Positions 37,753 to 45,185 of a stretch of 64,000 bases of DNA are shown in pieces (position 1 is the first letter of the stretch; the number at the start of each line of letters is the position of its first letter). Position numbers and translations under genes: made by a program. Below the pieces are notes generated by a model. That model did no database searches, was not told the origin of the DNA, and was given only the letters and a program-made list of their open reading frames with translations. Where the stretch lies: the NCBI GenBank assembly GCA_016937575.1, contig JAFHKN010000002.1, positions 62,001 to 126,000 of the forward strand. The letters are read 5' to 3'. This stretch comes from Roseomonas aeriglobus (GTDB lineage: Bacteria > Pseudomonadota > Alphaproteobacteria > Sphingomonadales > Sphingomonadaceae).

Positions 37753-38793
37753 ATGACTCGTCCGGCCCTTTCCGTCGTGATCCCCTGCTATAACGAGGAA
37801 GCCTGCCTCGAGCAGTTGCACGCCCGCGTGTCCGCGGCTGCGCGCGCGGCGGTGGGCGACGATCATGAGATCGTCCTCGTCAACGACGGCTCGCGCGATA
37901 CCAGCTGGAGCGTGATGCAGCGCCTGTCCACGCTCGACCCGCGGCTGGTCGCGATCAACCTGTCGCGTAATCACGGCCACCAACTGGCGCTGACTGCGGG
38001 GCTCGACCTGTGCGCCGGCGAGCAGATCCTGGTGATTGATGCCGACTTGCAGGATCCGCCCGAACTGCTGACCGACATGCGGGCGGCAATGGTCGAGCAG
38101 CAGGCCGATGTCGTCTACGCCGTGCGGCGCAAGCGCGATGGCGAGACGTTCTTCAAGAAAGCGACCGCATCTGCCTTCTACCGGGTGCTCGATCGGGTGA
38201 CCGACGTGCCGATCCCCCTCGACACCGGCGACTTCCGCCTGATGAGCCGGCGCGCGCTCGACGCATTTCTGTCGTTACCCGAACAGGCGCGCTTCATCCG
38301 TGGCATGGTCGCCTGGGTGGGGTTCCGCCAGGTCCCGTTCCTTTATGACCGGCACGAGCGACTGGCGGGCGAAAGCAAATATCCGCTCGGCAAGATGATC
38401 CGTTTCGCGCTCGACGCGGTGACGGGTTTCTCGACCGCGCCGCTGCGGTTTGCCAGCCACGTCGGCCTTGCGCTGACGGGGGCGACGGTGCTCCTGTTTC
38501 TGTACGTCATGGGCAGCTTCGTGCTCGGCCGCACGGTTCAGGGATGGACCTCGACAATGCTCGTCGTGCTGTTCCTAGGCTCGGTGCAGATGTTCGTGCT
38601 GGGGATGATCGGCGAATATCTCGGGCGGCTGTACGTCGAATCCAAGAAGCGACCGCTGTATCTGGTCGCGGACGTGGCGGGCCCGGTACAGGGCCGCGCG
38701 AGCCTGGGCTATCGCGCCGGCGAAGGCCCACGTCCGGTGCGACCGGAGCCGACCGAGGGTCTGATCGCCGCGACACCGCAGGACGAGGGCTGA
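37753..38793 (+). CDS. GT2 family polyisoprenyl-phosphate glycosyltransferase
   Basis: This 346-aa enzyme has a GT-A domain: VVIPCYNEEACLEQL near the N-terminus, LVNDGSRDTSW, SRNHGHQLALTAGLD and the metal motif DADLQDPPE. Two C-terminal transmembrane helices (about 232-260 and 272-296) and a conserved EYLGRLYVESKKRP end are typical of DPM1/GtrB/ArnC-like enzymes that load sugars on undecaprenyl phosphate. Its partners are likely the GtrA flippase (39914) and the GT-C-like protein (40478). Confidence 0.92.
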   Translation: MTRPALSVVIPCYNEEACLEQLHARVSAAARAAVGDDHEIVLVNDGSRDTSWSVMQRLSTLDPRLVAINLSRNHGHQLALTAGLDLCAGEQILVIDADLQDPPELLTDMRAAMVEQQADVVYAVRRKRDGETFFKKATASAFYRVLDRVTDVPIPLDTGDFRLMSRRALDAFLSLPEQARFIRGMVAWVGFRQVPFLYDRHERLAGESKYPLGKMIRFALDAVTGFSTAPLRFASHVGLALTGATVLLFLYVMGSFVLGRTVQGWTSTMLVVLFLGSVQMFVLGMIGEYLGRLYVESKKRPLYLVADVAGPVQGRASLGYRAGEGPRPVRPEPTEGLIAATPQDEG

Positions 38794-38804
38794 TCCCCTG
38801 GAGT

Positions 38805-38904
38805 CCCTGCCATCCGGGGAGGGGGCCGGGGGCGGGGATGTCTTACCTAGAATATCGTTCGCGGACAGGCCCCACCCCAACCCCTCCCCTGAAGGGGAGG
38901 GGCT
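38805..38904. repeat. Palindromic intergenic repeat, family A
   Basis: It ends in AGGCCCCACCCCAACCCCTC then CCCTGAAGGGGAGGGG, matching the copy at 8215. The left arm is GGGGAGGGGGCCGGGGGCGG. It lies between the convergent GT2 and methyltransferase genes. Confidence 0.75.
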
Positions 38905-38906
38905 TG

Positions 38907-39632
38907 TTACTTCGTCACCAACGTAATCAGCGACAGTCCCGGCGTCAGCGGTACGCGCCCGAGCAGGTGGCGCTCGACGCGGAAGATCGTTTCGAACAGC
39001 GCGTTCAGCGGCTTGGGCGGCGGGGAATCGTCGCTGTCGTCCTTGCCCGTCAGCTTGCCGGCGACGCGCGCCGCGACTGCGGCGGGAAACAGCAGCGAGT
39101 TGAACCAGCGTAGGCCGTTGTGCGTCAGGCCCGCGTCGCGGATCGCCTTGTCGAGCGTCGCCTTCGAATAGCGGCGCTTGTGATGGTTCACGACGTCGTG
39201 CGCGCTCCACATCCACTGGTGCGCAGGCACCGCGACCAGGATCTTGCCGCCGGGCTTCAGCGCTTCGGCCATCGCTTTGAGTGCCGCGACATCGTCGTCG
39301 ATATGTTCGATGACGTCGAGCACTGCGACCATGTCGTAGCTGCCCCGCTCGACGCCCGAGAGTTCGGGGAGCGGCGCGGTGCCGACCGGCTTGCCCAGTC
39401 GCTGGCTGGCGATCTCGCGCGCCGCCTCGTCGATCTCGATCGCATCGACCTCACCGAAGCTAGCCAGCATCGGTAGGTTGTGGCCGGTGCCGCAACCGAT
39501 CTCCAGGATGCGGGCGTCCTTGGGCAAGCCTGCGAAGCGCTCGACATAGTCCGACAGGATGTCGCGGCGGGCGCGATACCACCAATGGGTGGAATCGTGC
39601 GCGGCCATGCGGTCATAGACGATACGGTCCAT
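38907..39632 (-). CDS. Class I SAM-dependent methyltransferase
   Basis: This 241-aa protein has motif I ILEIGCGTGHNLPML (43-57), an acidic post-I EIDE, and motif IV VLDVIEHIDDD. It has the UbiE/COQ5-like Methyltransf_11 pattern, with a late Tyr/His-rich helix WSAHDVVNHHKRRYSK. In a glycosylation neighbourhood it may methylate a sugar or lipid; the substrate is unknown. The MITE-like element at 39635 abuts its ATG with only TA in between, so its leader is element-derived. Confidence 0.85.
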   Translation of the reverse strand: MDRIVYDRMAAHDSTHWWYRARRDILSDYVERFAGLPKDARILEIGCGTGHNLPMLASFGEVDAIEIDEAAREIASQRLGKPVGTAPLPELSGVERGSYDMVAVLDVIEHIDDDVAALKAMAEALKPGGKILVAVPAHQWMWSAHDVVNHHKRRYSKATLDKAIRDAGLTHNGLRWFNSLLFPAAVAARVAGKLTGKDDSDDSPPPKPLNALFETIFRVERHLLGRVPLTPGLSLITLVTK

Positions 39633-39634
39633 TA

Positions 39635-39913
39635 GGGTCCAAACTCACTCAGGACGGGGATCGTGATCGCCCGCAGGAAGACGCTGACAAGGAGTGCAGC
39701 GCAGTCGTGTAGCGGCGCTACACGCAAGCAAGCGACGCCGTCCAGCGCCTTCCTGCGGGCGACCGCTTCGCGGCGGGCCGATTTTGACCCAGGGCGGCGT
39801 CGCGAGCCAAAGTCCCCTGGGGTCACGATGCATGAGCATCGCTCCGCTCCTCGCTTCTTGCCCTGAACCAAAATCGGCTCGGTCACGACCCCGTCCTGAG
39901 TGAGTTTGGACCC
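39635..39913. mobile_element. MITE-like element with 25-bp terminal inverted repeats (copy 1)
   Basis: The ends 39635-39659 and 39889-39913 (GGGTCCAAAC... and ...GTTTGGACCC) are perfect 25-bp inverted repeats. Inside, a hairpin at 39706-39724 (CGTGTAGC-GGC-GCTACACG) and a longer imperfect stem (CGCAGGAAGACGCTG with CAGCGCCTTCCTGCG) suggest the whole unit folds back on itself. There is no coding frame. Copy 2 is at 43995-44265. The element sits between the GtrA stop and the methyltransferase start, flanked by TTA on both sides, a possible target duplication. Confidence 0.7.
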
Positions 39914-40291
39914 TTATCCGAAAACCCAATTGCGGTTGATCGCGAACATCGCGAGAGGCGTGACGAAGAGCAAAGGCAGGACCGGCGTCCAGTCGGGCAG
40001 ACCGAAGGCGTTGACGCACAACCACGTCCAGAAGGCATTCATCGCATAGCTGATGAGGCTGGCGACGAAAAAGCGGAACGTCGTCTTGCCCGGATTGTCG
40101 CGGGTGCCGTGGCCGCGGAAGCTCCAGCGGCTGTGGAGCACATAGCCGACAGCGACGCACACCACATAGGCCGCCGCCATCGCCGCCTGCGGGTGGATAG
40201 GCGTCGTCAGCACGAGCCCGGTGTAGAGCCCCGCCCCGAGCAGCGTCACGCCGCCGCCGGTGATGGCGTAGCGGATCAACTGGCCGAGCAT
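39914..40291 (-). CDS. GtrA family membrane protein
   Basis: This 125-aa protein has four hydrophobic helices. The beginning GQLIRYAITGGGVTLLGAGL and the middle FVASLISYAMNAFWTWLC fit the GtrA fold of small flippase-like proteins that move undecaprenyl-linked sugars. I start at the ATG at 40291; the frame upstream runs into a family D repeat and has no family match, although a near-upstream TTG is possible. The stop codon directly abuts the MITE-like element. Confidence 0.85.
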   Translation of the reverse strand: MLGQLIRYAITGGGVTLLGAGLYTGLVLTTPIHPQAAMAAAYVVCVAVGYVLHSRWSFRGHGTRDNPGKTTFRFFVASLISYAMNAFWTWLCVNAFGLPDWTPVLPLLFVTPLAMFAINRNWVFG

Positions 40292-40345
40292 CCCGCTCGA
40301 ATTCAGATGTTGGAGTGCGCGCGATACCAAAGAAATGCTCCTCAA

Positions 40346-40432
40346 CCGTTCGGGCTGAGCTTGTCGAAGCCCTGCCCTTTCTTCTAACCGGCGTAAAGAA
40401 GAACGGCCCTTCGACGGGCTCAGGGCGAACGG
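40346..40432. repeat. Palindromic intergenic repeat, family D
   Basis: CCGTTCGGGCTGAGCTTGTC pairs with GACGGGCTCAGGGCGAACGG. It fills the space between the divergent GtrA and GT-C-like genes, and the shared core (GGCGTAAAGAAGAACGG) resembles the copy at 28494. Confidence 0.78.
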
Positions 40433-40477
40433 ATGTGGGTGGGCGTTTATCTCCCTCTCCGGCACGGGGGAAGCGAA

Positions 40478-42268
40478 TTGATCGATAGCCGGCCGTCGCG
40501 CCTCGAAAGCCTGTTAGCCAGGCACTGGCGCGAGATCACGATCATCGCCTGGTTCGCGATCGCCGCCTATTGGCTGTGGGATCGCTGGGGCGCAGTCTAT
40601 TGGCTGGCGCTCGGCGATACCGACGACAACATGCGACTGATGCAGGTGCGCGGGCTGCTGTCGGGGCAGGGCTGGTACGACCTGACCCAATATCGCCTGA
40701 ACCCGCCCCGGGGGTTCAACATCCACTGGAGCCGTATCGTCGACCTGCCGATCGCGGCGCTGATCCTGATCTTCAAGCCGTTCGTCGGCACCGCCTGGGC
40801 GGAGCGGCTGGCGTGCGGCATCGCGCCGATCCTGCCCTTGAGCATCACGATGGTCGCGCTCGCCTTCACCGTCCGCCGGCTGATCGCGCCCACCGCCTAT
40901 GCGCTGGCCTTCATCATCATGCTCGGCGGCATGTCGGCGATGCTGATGTTCATGCCGATGCGGATCGACCATCATAACTGGCAATTGACGATGCTGGCGC
41001 TGACCGTTGCGGGGCTGGCCGACGAGCGGCAGGCACGCGGCGGGGCGGTCGTCGGCCTGGCGACCGCGGTGTCGCTGTCGATCGGGCTGGAGATGTTGCC
41101 GTACGGCGCGATGGCCGGCGCCATTCTGACGTTGCGTTGGGTGTGGGACCGGGCCGAGGCACGGCGGCTGGCGACCTATGCGGTGACGCTGGGGGGCGGC
41201 AGTGCCCTGGGGTTCGCGCTGTTCGCGTCGCAGGCGAACCAGGCGATGCGCTGTGATGCGCTGACCCCAGTGTGGCTGTCGGTGCTGGTCGCCGCGGGGG
41301 CGCTGCTCTTCGCAGTGGCGCGGGTCAATCCGGTGCGGCGCGAGGTTCGCCTAGGTCTCGCTGTGCTGGCGGGCGCAATCATCGCGGTCGGCTTCGTCCA
41401 TTTCTTCCCGCAATGCCTCGGCCGGCCCGAAGGCGTGTCGCCCGAGCTGCAGAAGACATGGCTGAACAACGTCAAGGAAGCCAAGCCGATCTACGGCCAC
41501 CCCTTGCGCATCGCACTGCCGATCGCGGCGCTGCCGATAGCGGGTCTCATCGGTGCGCTGGTCGCGCTGTGGCGTGCACGAGGAACGGCGGCGTTCGCCC
41601 GGTGGCTGCCGGTCGCGCTGTTTACGACCTTCGCGGTGCTGATGCTGTTGTGGCAGGTCCGGGCGGGGCCGGCGGCGCAACTGCTGGCGGTGCCGGGCGC
41701 GACGGCACTTGCCTGGATCATCGTGCCCTGGTGCCTCGGTCACCGGCTGGTGGCGGTGCGCGTGCTCGGGTCGGTTGCGGCGTTCCTGATCATTTCGGGC
41801 CTTGCCGCAGGGCTCGCCCTGCGGTTCCTGCCGGCGGGGCAGGCGAGCAAGACCACGCAGATCGTCCAGCGCGCCAACGCCCGCTGCGCCTCGGTGCCCG
41901 CGCTTCAGGCACTCGACCGTTTCCCGACGACGGTCATGTTCACGCACGTCGACCTCGGGCCGCGCCTGATTGTGCTGACGCATCATTATGGCATCGCCGG
42001 GCCATATCACCGCAATGGCGACGCGATTCTCGACGTCCACCATGCCTTCACCGGTTCGCCGGAGAATTTCCGCGCGATCGCTCGGGCGCACGGCGCGCGG
42101 ATGCTGCTGACCTGCCCGAACATGGCAGAAACGACGGTGTACCGCGCCAAGGCGAAGGACGGGTTCTACGGCCAGCTGGCAAAGGGCAATGTGCCGTCGT
42201 GGCTGGTGCCGGTGCCGTTGCCCAAGGGGTCGCCACTGCGGCTGTGGCGGATCGATTACGGGCGCTAG
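40478..42268 (+). CDS. Polytopic membrane protein, possible STT3/PglB-like GT-C glycosyltransferase
   Basis: The protein is about 596 aa, with about 12 hydrophobic helices followed by a soluble C-terminal domain (about 430-596). An early acidic loop motif GDTDDNM (46-52) and RIDHHNWQL (162-170) recall the DxD and DHH loops of STT3/AglB/PglB oligosaccharyltransferases; I do not see the WWDYG catalytic motif. The soluble end includes GIAGPYHRNGDAI and ARMLLTCPN. I prefer the TTG at 40478 with GGGGGAAG just upstream; the ATG at 40433 lies inside a repeat. Neighbours are GtrA, GT2 and a methyltransferase. Confidence 0.6.
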   Translation: MIDSRPSRLESLLARHWREITIIAWFAIAAYWLWDRWGAVYWLALGDTDDNMRLMQVRGLLSGQGWYDLTQYRLNPPRGFNIHWSRIVDLPIAALILIFKPFVGTAWAERLACGIAPILPLSITMVALAFTVRRLIAPTAYALAFIIMLGGMSAMLMFMPMRIDHHNWQLTMLALTVAGLADERQARGGAVVGLATAVSLSIGLEMLPYGAMAGAILTLRWVWDRAEARRLATYAVTLGGGSALGFALFASQANQAMRCDALTPVWLSVLVAAGALLFAVARVNPVRREVRLGLAVLAGAIIAVGFVHFFPQCLGRPEGVSPELQKTWLNNVKEAKPIYGHPLRIALPIAALPIAGLIGALVALWRARGTAAFARWLPVALFTTFAVLMLLWQVRAGPAAQLLAVPGATALAWIIVPWCLGHRLVAVRVLGSVAAFLIISGLAAGLALRFLPAGQASKTTQIVQRANARCASVPALQALDRFPTTVMFTHVDLGPRLIVLTHHYGIAGPYHRNGDAILDVHHAFTGSPENFRAIARAHGARMLLTCPNMAETTVYRAKAKDGFYGQLAKGNVPSWLVPVPLPKGSPLRLWRIDYGR

Positions 42269-42284
42269 GGCCGACGGGAGGCGT

Positions 42285-43367
42285 TTAGCGATAGCTCACG
42301 CGGCCAGCTGCGTGGCGATCCAGCCGGCCGGCGAGTTCCAGTTCGAGCAGCACGGTCTGAACGCTTGCCGGTGCCAGGCCTGACAGGCGGATGAGTTCGT
42401 CCACCGCGACCGGCACCGGGCCGAGAAGGTCGCCGACACGCCGGCGATCGCTATCGGTCGCATCGTCGGGCGGCGGGCCGGCGAAGTCGCGGCGGGCGGT
42501 GCGGACGGCGCGGGGGTCGATCGGTCGGATCGCCTCCAATATGTCGTCAGCGGTCTGGATCAGCGTCGCGCCTTCGCGGATCAGCGCGTTGCACCCCTGC
42601 GCGCGCGGGTCGAGCGGGCTGCCGGGCACGGCCATGACCTCGCGTCCCGCCTCTGCCGCCAGCCGCGCAGTGATCAGGGAACCGGACTTGGGCGCGGCTT
42701 CCACCACTACCGTACCGAGCGCCAGGCCGGCGATGATCCGGTTGCGGCTGGGAAAGTTGCGGGCGCGCGGCTCCTCGCCCAGCGGCTGTTCGGCGACGAG
42801 CAGGCCACGGCTTGCCACCGCTTCCTGCAGCTCGCGGTTCTCCGGCGGGAAGGCGATGTCGATGCCGCTCGCGATGACGCCCACCGTGCCGCTGGCGAGG
42901 CTGGCGACATGGGCCTGGGTGTCGATCCCACGGGCGAGGCCCGAGACGACCGTCACTCCGCCCTCGCCCAGTGCCTGGGCAAGCATCCGGGCAAAGCGGC
43001 AGGCGGCGGCCGATGCGTTGCGCGCGCCGACCATCGCGACCGTCGTCCGCTGGGCCAGCGCAATGTCGCCACGCACGGTCAGGACGGGCGGTGCCGTCTC
43101 GATTTCAGCCAGCAGCGCGGGATAGTCGGCGTCGTCGACGAACAGATGTCGAGCGCCGAGGCGCGCAACCTCGGAAATCTCGCGTTCGACCAGGCGGATG
43201 TCGGCGACGGGGGGCGGGGTGCCGCCGCCGCGTCGGGCCAATGTCGGCAGCGCCTCCAGTGCAGCGGCGGCGGTGCCGAAGCGCGCAAGGAGTTGGGCAT
43301 AGGTGACCGGGCCGATCCCGCGCGTGCGGATCAGCCGCAGGCGCGCGAGCGTCGCCGCGTCAGCCAA
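42285..43367 (-). CDS. dprA: DNA-processing protein DprA
   Basis: This 360-aa protein loads RecA on incoming single-stranded DNA during transformation and protects it. The Rossmann-like core is clear: TVAMVGARNAS, VVSGLARGIDTQAH, GVIASGIDIAFPPEN and FPSRNRIIAGL, followed by VVEAAPKSGSLITARLA. A C-terminal winged-helix (about 300-360) is typical. An N-terminal SAM-like helical region (1-60, with RTRGIGPVTYAQLL) precedes it. It overlaps plsY by 8 bp. No other competence gene is in view. Confidence 0.95.
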   Translation of the reverse strand: MADAATLARLRLIRTRGIGPVTYAQLLARFGTAAAALEALPTLARRGGGTPPPVADIRLVEREISEVARLGARHLFVDDADYPALLAEIETAPPVLTVRGDIALAQRTTVAMVGARNASAAACRFARMLAQALGEGGVTVVSGLARGIDTQAHVASLASGTVGVIASGIDIAFPPENRELQEAVASRGLLVAEQPLGEEPRARNFPSRNRIIAGLALGTVVVEAAPKSGSLITARLAAEAGREVMAVPGSPLDPRAQGCNALIREGATLIQTADDILEAIRPIDPRAVRTARRDFAGPPPDDATDSDRRRVGDLLGPVPVAVDELIRLSGLAPASVQTVLLELELAGRLDRHAAGRVSYR

Positions 43368-43980
43368 TCGTCTTGCTGCCGCCGATGCGGGGTTCGGTGC
43401 CGGCGACCAGTCGTTCGATATTCTCGCGGTGCTTCCACACCACGATCAGCGCGAGTGCGAGCAGCAGCGGAACGAGGTCGAATCGGCCGAGTGCCGCGGC
43501 AGCGATCGGCGCACTGATCGCCGCGCTCATTCCCGCCACCGACGAGATGCGCAGACCGCCAAGCAGGCCGAGCCAGACGATCGCATAGACCAATCCCAGC
43601 GGCCAGTGCAGCGCTAACACGATCCCCATCAGCGTCGCGACGCCCTTGCCCCCCTTGAACCGCAGCCAGACCGGGTAGCAGTGGCCGATGAACGCCCCCG
43701 CCGCGGCAAGCTGGGTTTCGCCGGGGAACGCCCAGGCGACGATCGCAACCGCCAGCCAGCCCTTGAACCCGTCAAGCAACAAGGTGGCCGCCGCCAGACC
43801 TTTGCGGCCGGTCCGCAGCACATTGGTCGCGCCGATATTGCCCGATCCGATCTGGCGCAGGTCACCGGCACCGCCCAGGCGGGTCAGGATGACGCCGAAC
43901 GGGATCGACCCAAGACAATAGCCGATCAGCAACGCCGCCGCCGGCGCGATCCACAGAATTTCTACGTCAGGCACTGTCAT
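43360..43980 (-). CDS. plsY: Glycerol-3-phosphate acyltransferase PlsY
   Basis: This 206-aa protein has about five transmembrane helices. Motif 1 IGSGNIGATNVLR, the phosphate-binding FKGGKGVATLMG and the first-helix YCLGSIPFGVI are diagnostic. The enzyme uses acyl-phosphate made by PlsX to start phospholipid synthesis at the inner membrane. It overlaps dprA, a common pairing. The second MITE-like element lies 14 bp upstream of its ATG and so probably forms its leader. Confidence 0.95.
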   Translation of the reverse strand: MTVPDVEILWIAPAAALLIGYCLGSIPFGVILTRLGGAGDLRQIGSGNIGATNVLRTGRKGLAAATLLLDGFKGWLAVAIVAWAFPGETQLAAAGAFIGHCYPVWLRFKGGKGVATLMGIVLALHWPLGLVYAIVWLGLLGGLRISSVAGMSAAISAPIAAAALGRFDLVPLLLALALIVVWKHRENIERLVAGTEPRIGGSKTIG

Positions 43981-43994
43981 GACGATATCGGACG

Positions 43995-44265
43995 CTAGGG
44001 TCTGTGCTCGATCAGGATGGGGATCGTGATCGTCCGCGGGAAGGCGCTGGCGGAGAGTGCAGCGCAGCAGGTAGCGGCGCTACCTGCAAGCAAACGACGC
44101 CGACCAGCGCCTTCCTGAGGGCGACCGCGAAGCGGCGGGCCGATCTTGGCCCAGGGCTGCGGCCCTCGTCGGTCACGACGCATTAGCATCGCTCCGCTCC
44201 TCGCTTCTTGCGCTGAACCAAAATCGGCTCCGTCACGACCCGTCCCGATGGAGTACAGACCCTAG
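43995..44265. mobile_element. MITE-like element with imperfect terminal inverted repeats (copy 2)
   Basis: The ends CTAGGGTCTGTGCTC and GAGTACAGACCCTAG pair with a few mismatches. The body is clearly homologous to 39635-39913: GGGATCGTGATCG, AGTGCAGCGCAG, GCATCGCTCCGCTCCTCGCT and CTGAACCAAAATCGGCTC all recur. Its internal hairpin (44068-44086, CAGGTAGC-GGC-GCTACCTG) differs from copy 1 at two paired positions with both partners changed. No coding frame is present. Confidence 0.68.
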
Positions 44266-44502
44266 GCGGCCGTTGCAGGATGCGCAACGATGTTAACGTC
44301 ATATTTTGCGCGAATTTTCTGTCAGAACAACTCGCTAGGATTTTCTGGGCACTCACCTTGCGATCACAGTTTCAAAAGATGCGTTAATCAAAAAACCGAT
44401 GCGAGTAATAGAGAAATTGACGGACACCTTGTCTTCTGTACTTGACTTGTCCCCGAATTTCGCTTGCTACACGTTTCAAGCCAATATGGAGGTTTTTTCG
44501 CG
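44266..44502 (+). promoter_or_regulatory. AT-rich leader and promoter region of mucR
   Basis: This 237-bp stretch has no gene and is much more AT-rich than the rest. It contains GTTAAC, TTAATC and several A/T runs; a candidate promoter is TTGACT (44442-44447), a 17-bp spacer and TGCTAC (44465-44470). A GGAGG (44488-44492) lies 10 bp before the ATG. MucR/Ros proteins bind AT-rich DNA and usually repress their own gene, so autoregulation is likely. Confidence 0.45.
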
Positions 44503-44979
44503 ATGGCGGACGAGAATGACATGTCGAACACGGTCGAGCTGGCTACCGAACTGACGATCGCCTGGTTGTCCAATCCCAACACCCGCGCGTCTGCCGAGGA
44601 AGTTCCCAGTTTCCTGCGCGCCATGCATGACGCCGTCGGTTCGCTGTCGGGCGGTGTCGAGGCCGAGCCGATGCCTGATACCGGCGCCACGCAGGCACCC
44701 GCGGTGTCGGTGCGCAAGTCGCTGGCATCGAAGGACTTCATCATTTCGATGATCGACGGCAAGCCATACAAGACGCTGCGTCGCCACCTGGCGCGCCATG
44801 GTCTGACCCCGGAACAGTATCGCGAACGTTTCGGCCTGAAGTCGGATTACCCGATGGTCAGCGAAAGCTATTCGAACGCTCGCCGCGAAATGGCGAAGAA
44901 GATCGGTCTTGGCCGCAAGCCCGGCATTACCCGCCCGGCCGGCGCGAAGAAGCCCGGCCGCAAGCCCGCCGAGGCCTGA
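44503..44979 (+). CDS. mucR: MucR/Ros family transcriptional regulator
   Basis: This 158-aa protein has an N-terminal oligomerisation region (about 1-60; TVELATELTIAWLSNPNT) and the MucR DNA-binding domain: DGKPYKTLRRHLARHGLTP, then YRERFGLKSDYPMVSESYS and a basic GRKPGITRP tail. The two zinc His are present but the Cys of the usual YIxCLxDG segment is Ser here (DFIISMIDG), so zinc binding by the classical Cys is lost. MucR proteins are H-NS-like silencers controlling exopolysaccharide, motility and cell-cycle genes. A strong GGAGG supports the ATG at 44503. Confidence 0.92.
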   Translation: MADENDMSNTVELATELTIAWLSNPNTRASAEEVPSFLRAMHDAVGSLSGGVEAEPMPDTGATQAPAVSVRKSLASKDFIISMIDGKPYKTLRRHLARHGLTPEQYRERFGLKSDYPMVSESYSNARREMAKKIGLGRKPGITRPAGAKKPGRKPAEA

Positions 44980-45007
44980 GTTCGGCCGACCCGTTTGGGG
45001 TATCGAA

Positions 45008-45040
45008 AGGCCCTTCCCGGCGACGGGGAGGGCTTTTTTG
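45008..45040 (+). terminator. Intrinsic terminator of mucR
   Basis: GCCCTTCCC and GGGGAGGGC flank a short GC-rich loop, followed by TTTTTTG. This is the clearest rho-independent terminator in the window, about 30 bp after the mucR stop. Confidence 0.85.
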
Positions 45041-45062
45041 TTTCCTTTCTGCCGGAACCCTT

Positions 45063-45182
45063 GATCTTCCCCTTGCAGGGAGGCGGCCAGCGAAGCTGGT
45101 CGGAGAGGTGTCAGGCTATGGGGAAAGGGTGATACCCTCCATCAGGCCTTCGGCCTGACACCTCCCCTTGCAGGGGAAGATC
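45063..45182. repeat. Composite palindromic repeat, family B
   Basis: The outer arms GATCTTCCCCTTGCAGGGAG and CTCCCCTTGCAGGGGAAGAT pair, around a GTGATACCCTCCATCAGGCC core. It lies between the mucR terminator and the convergent aldehyde dehydrogenase gene. Confidence 0.8.
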
Positions 45183-45185
45183 GAC

